64,000 bases of DNA from NCBI GenBank assembly GCA_036877525.1, contig JAZGTH010000059.1:4154001-4218000 (forward strand), written 5' to 3'. Numbering within the stretch: the stretch's first letter is position 1; each line of letters begins with the position of its first letter. Source of the DNA: Chromobotia macracanthus (Eukaryota; Chordata; Actinopteri; Cypriniformes; Botiidae). The position numbers were made by a program, and so were the translations under genes. Positions 63,628 to 64,000 of the stretch are shown in pieces. The notes under the pieces were generated by a model. That model made no database searches, had not been told where the DNA came from, and saw nothing but the letters and a program-made list of their open reading frames with translations.

Positions 63628-64000
63628 TAAATGTGTGTGCTTCAAAGGTCTCTACTCGGACCTCTCCATATTCAGAACAAACTGGCAGAGCAGGAATTAC
63701 AGGCCAGAAATATACAGTACTCTACGTATAAGAATTAAACTTGTAAGTGCTCGGTCTCATCATACATACTTAAGGTGTGTTCTTGCATTACTGTGGCAAT
63801 AACAAACCTCAGTACTCAAGGCAATGCAACAGTTAGTGCCCTCAAATGTCTGTGCCATTAAATTGTGCGATTATTTAGCAAGCTATAAGCATTTCAGCAG
63901 CATAACTAGCTTTAACTGGCTTGGCAACAAAAGGAAGCCGAGAATGTTCTTATGAATTTATGAATTGCACCGACACACTTCAGAATGCAACAATGTGTGA

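Larger units (their letters stand above)
55170..63999. other. Probable ramp1 intron 1 (or upstream region); signal-peptide exon not found
   Basis: I looked on the - strand for an ATG followed by a hydrophobic stretch and a donor in the required phase and saw no convincing case. Contents: two copies of a TIR-type DNA element, an Angel-like element split by TA repeats, microsatellites, a purine tract, and islands at 61080-61280, 62290-62560 and 63230-63495 that look less random. No other gene is recognised; frames such as 58182-58523 and 63273-63494 have no family features. Confidence 0.55.

Noticed and set aside
1..64000. CRISPR arrays, operons, phage or integrated viral genes
   Set aside because: No direct-repeat/spacer array, no dense coding and no viral polymerase or capsid-like frame; the window is split-gene vertebrate DNA.

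Overview
The window is vertebrate nuclear DNA, most likely from a cyprinid-like teleost. It is AT-rich, with split genes, long non-coding stretches and many short degraded repeats: tRNA-derived SINEs with B-box cores, short inverted-repeat (Angel-like) DNA elements, and CA, TA and AAT microsatellites. The two recognisable genes are vertebrate-type. No bacterial, viral or CRISPR feature is visible, and no open reading frame of transposon length remains. The species call is inference from repeat types.

Left end (1-4.0 kb). A small cluster of class I SAM-dependent methyltransferase genes lies on the + strand. Positions 34-124 are the last exon of one copy, cut by the window edge. Positions 1322-3635 hold a complete six-exon paralogue of 274 codons. 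A weak echo of its promoter sequence lies past its 3' end (4654-4816). A perfect CTCF-core match sits between them at 4161.

Middle (4-44 kb). About 40 kb hold no confidently recognised protein-coding gene. There is one CpG-enriched, promoter-like block with a consensus splice donor (7441-7649). Two isolated acceptor-led candidate terminal exons lie near 25.8 and 27.05 kb. The rest is AT-rich sequence with copies of several repeat families, microsatellites, a degenerate minisatellite and a few less AT-rich islands that could be conserved regulatory elements.

Right end (44-64 kb). The - strand carries two exons of ramp1, receptor activity-modifying protein 1: the terminal exon at 45123-45378 and the preceding one at 55034-55169, separated by a 9.65-kb intron. 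The signal-peptide exon was not found, so it is either unrecognised or beyond position 64000, and the last 8.8 kb would then be intron 1. A phase-0 candidate exon on the opposite strand (45895-45996) inside the ramp1 intron is unexplained.

Nothing suggests that the methyltransferases and ramp1 act together; they are simply neighbours. No clear new biological system is visible. The items most worth checking are the promoter-like block, the orphan exon candidates and the duplicated promoter echo.
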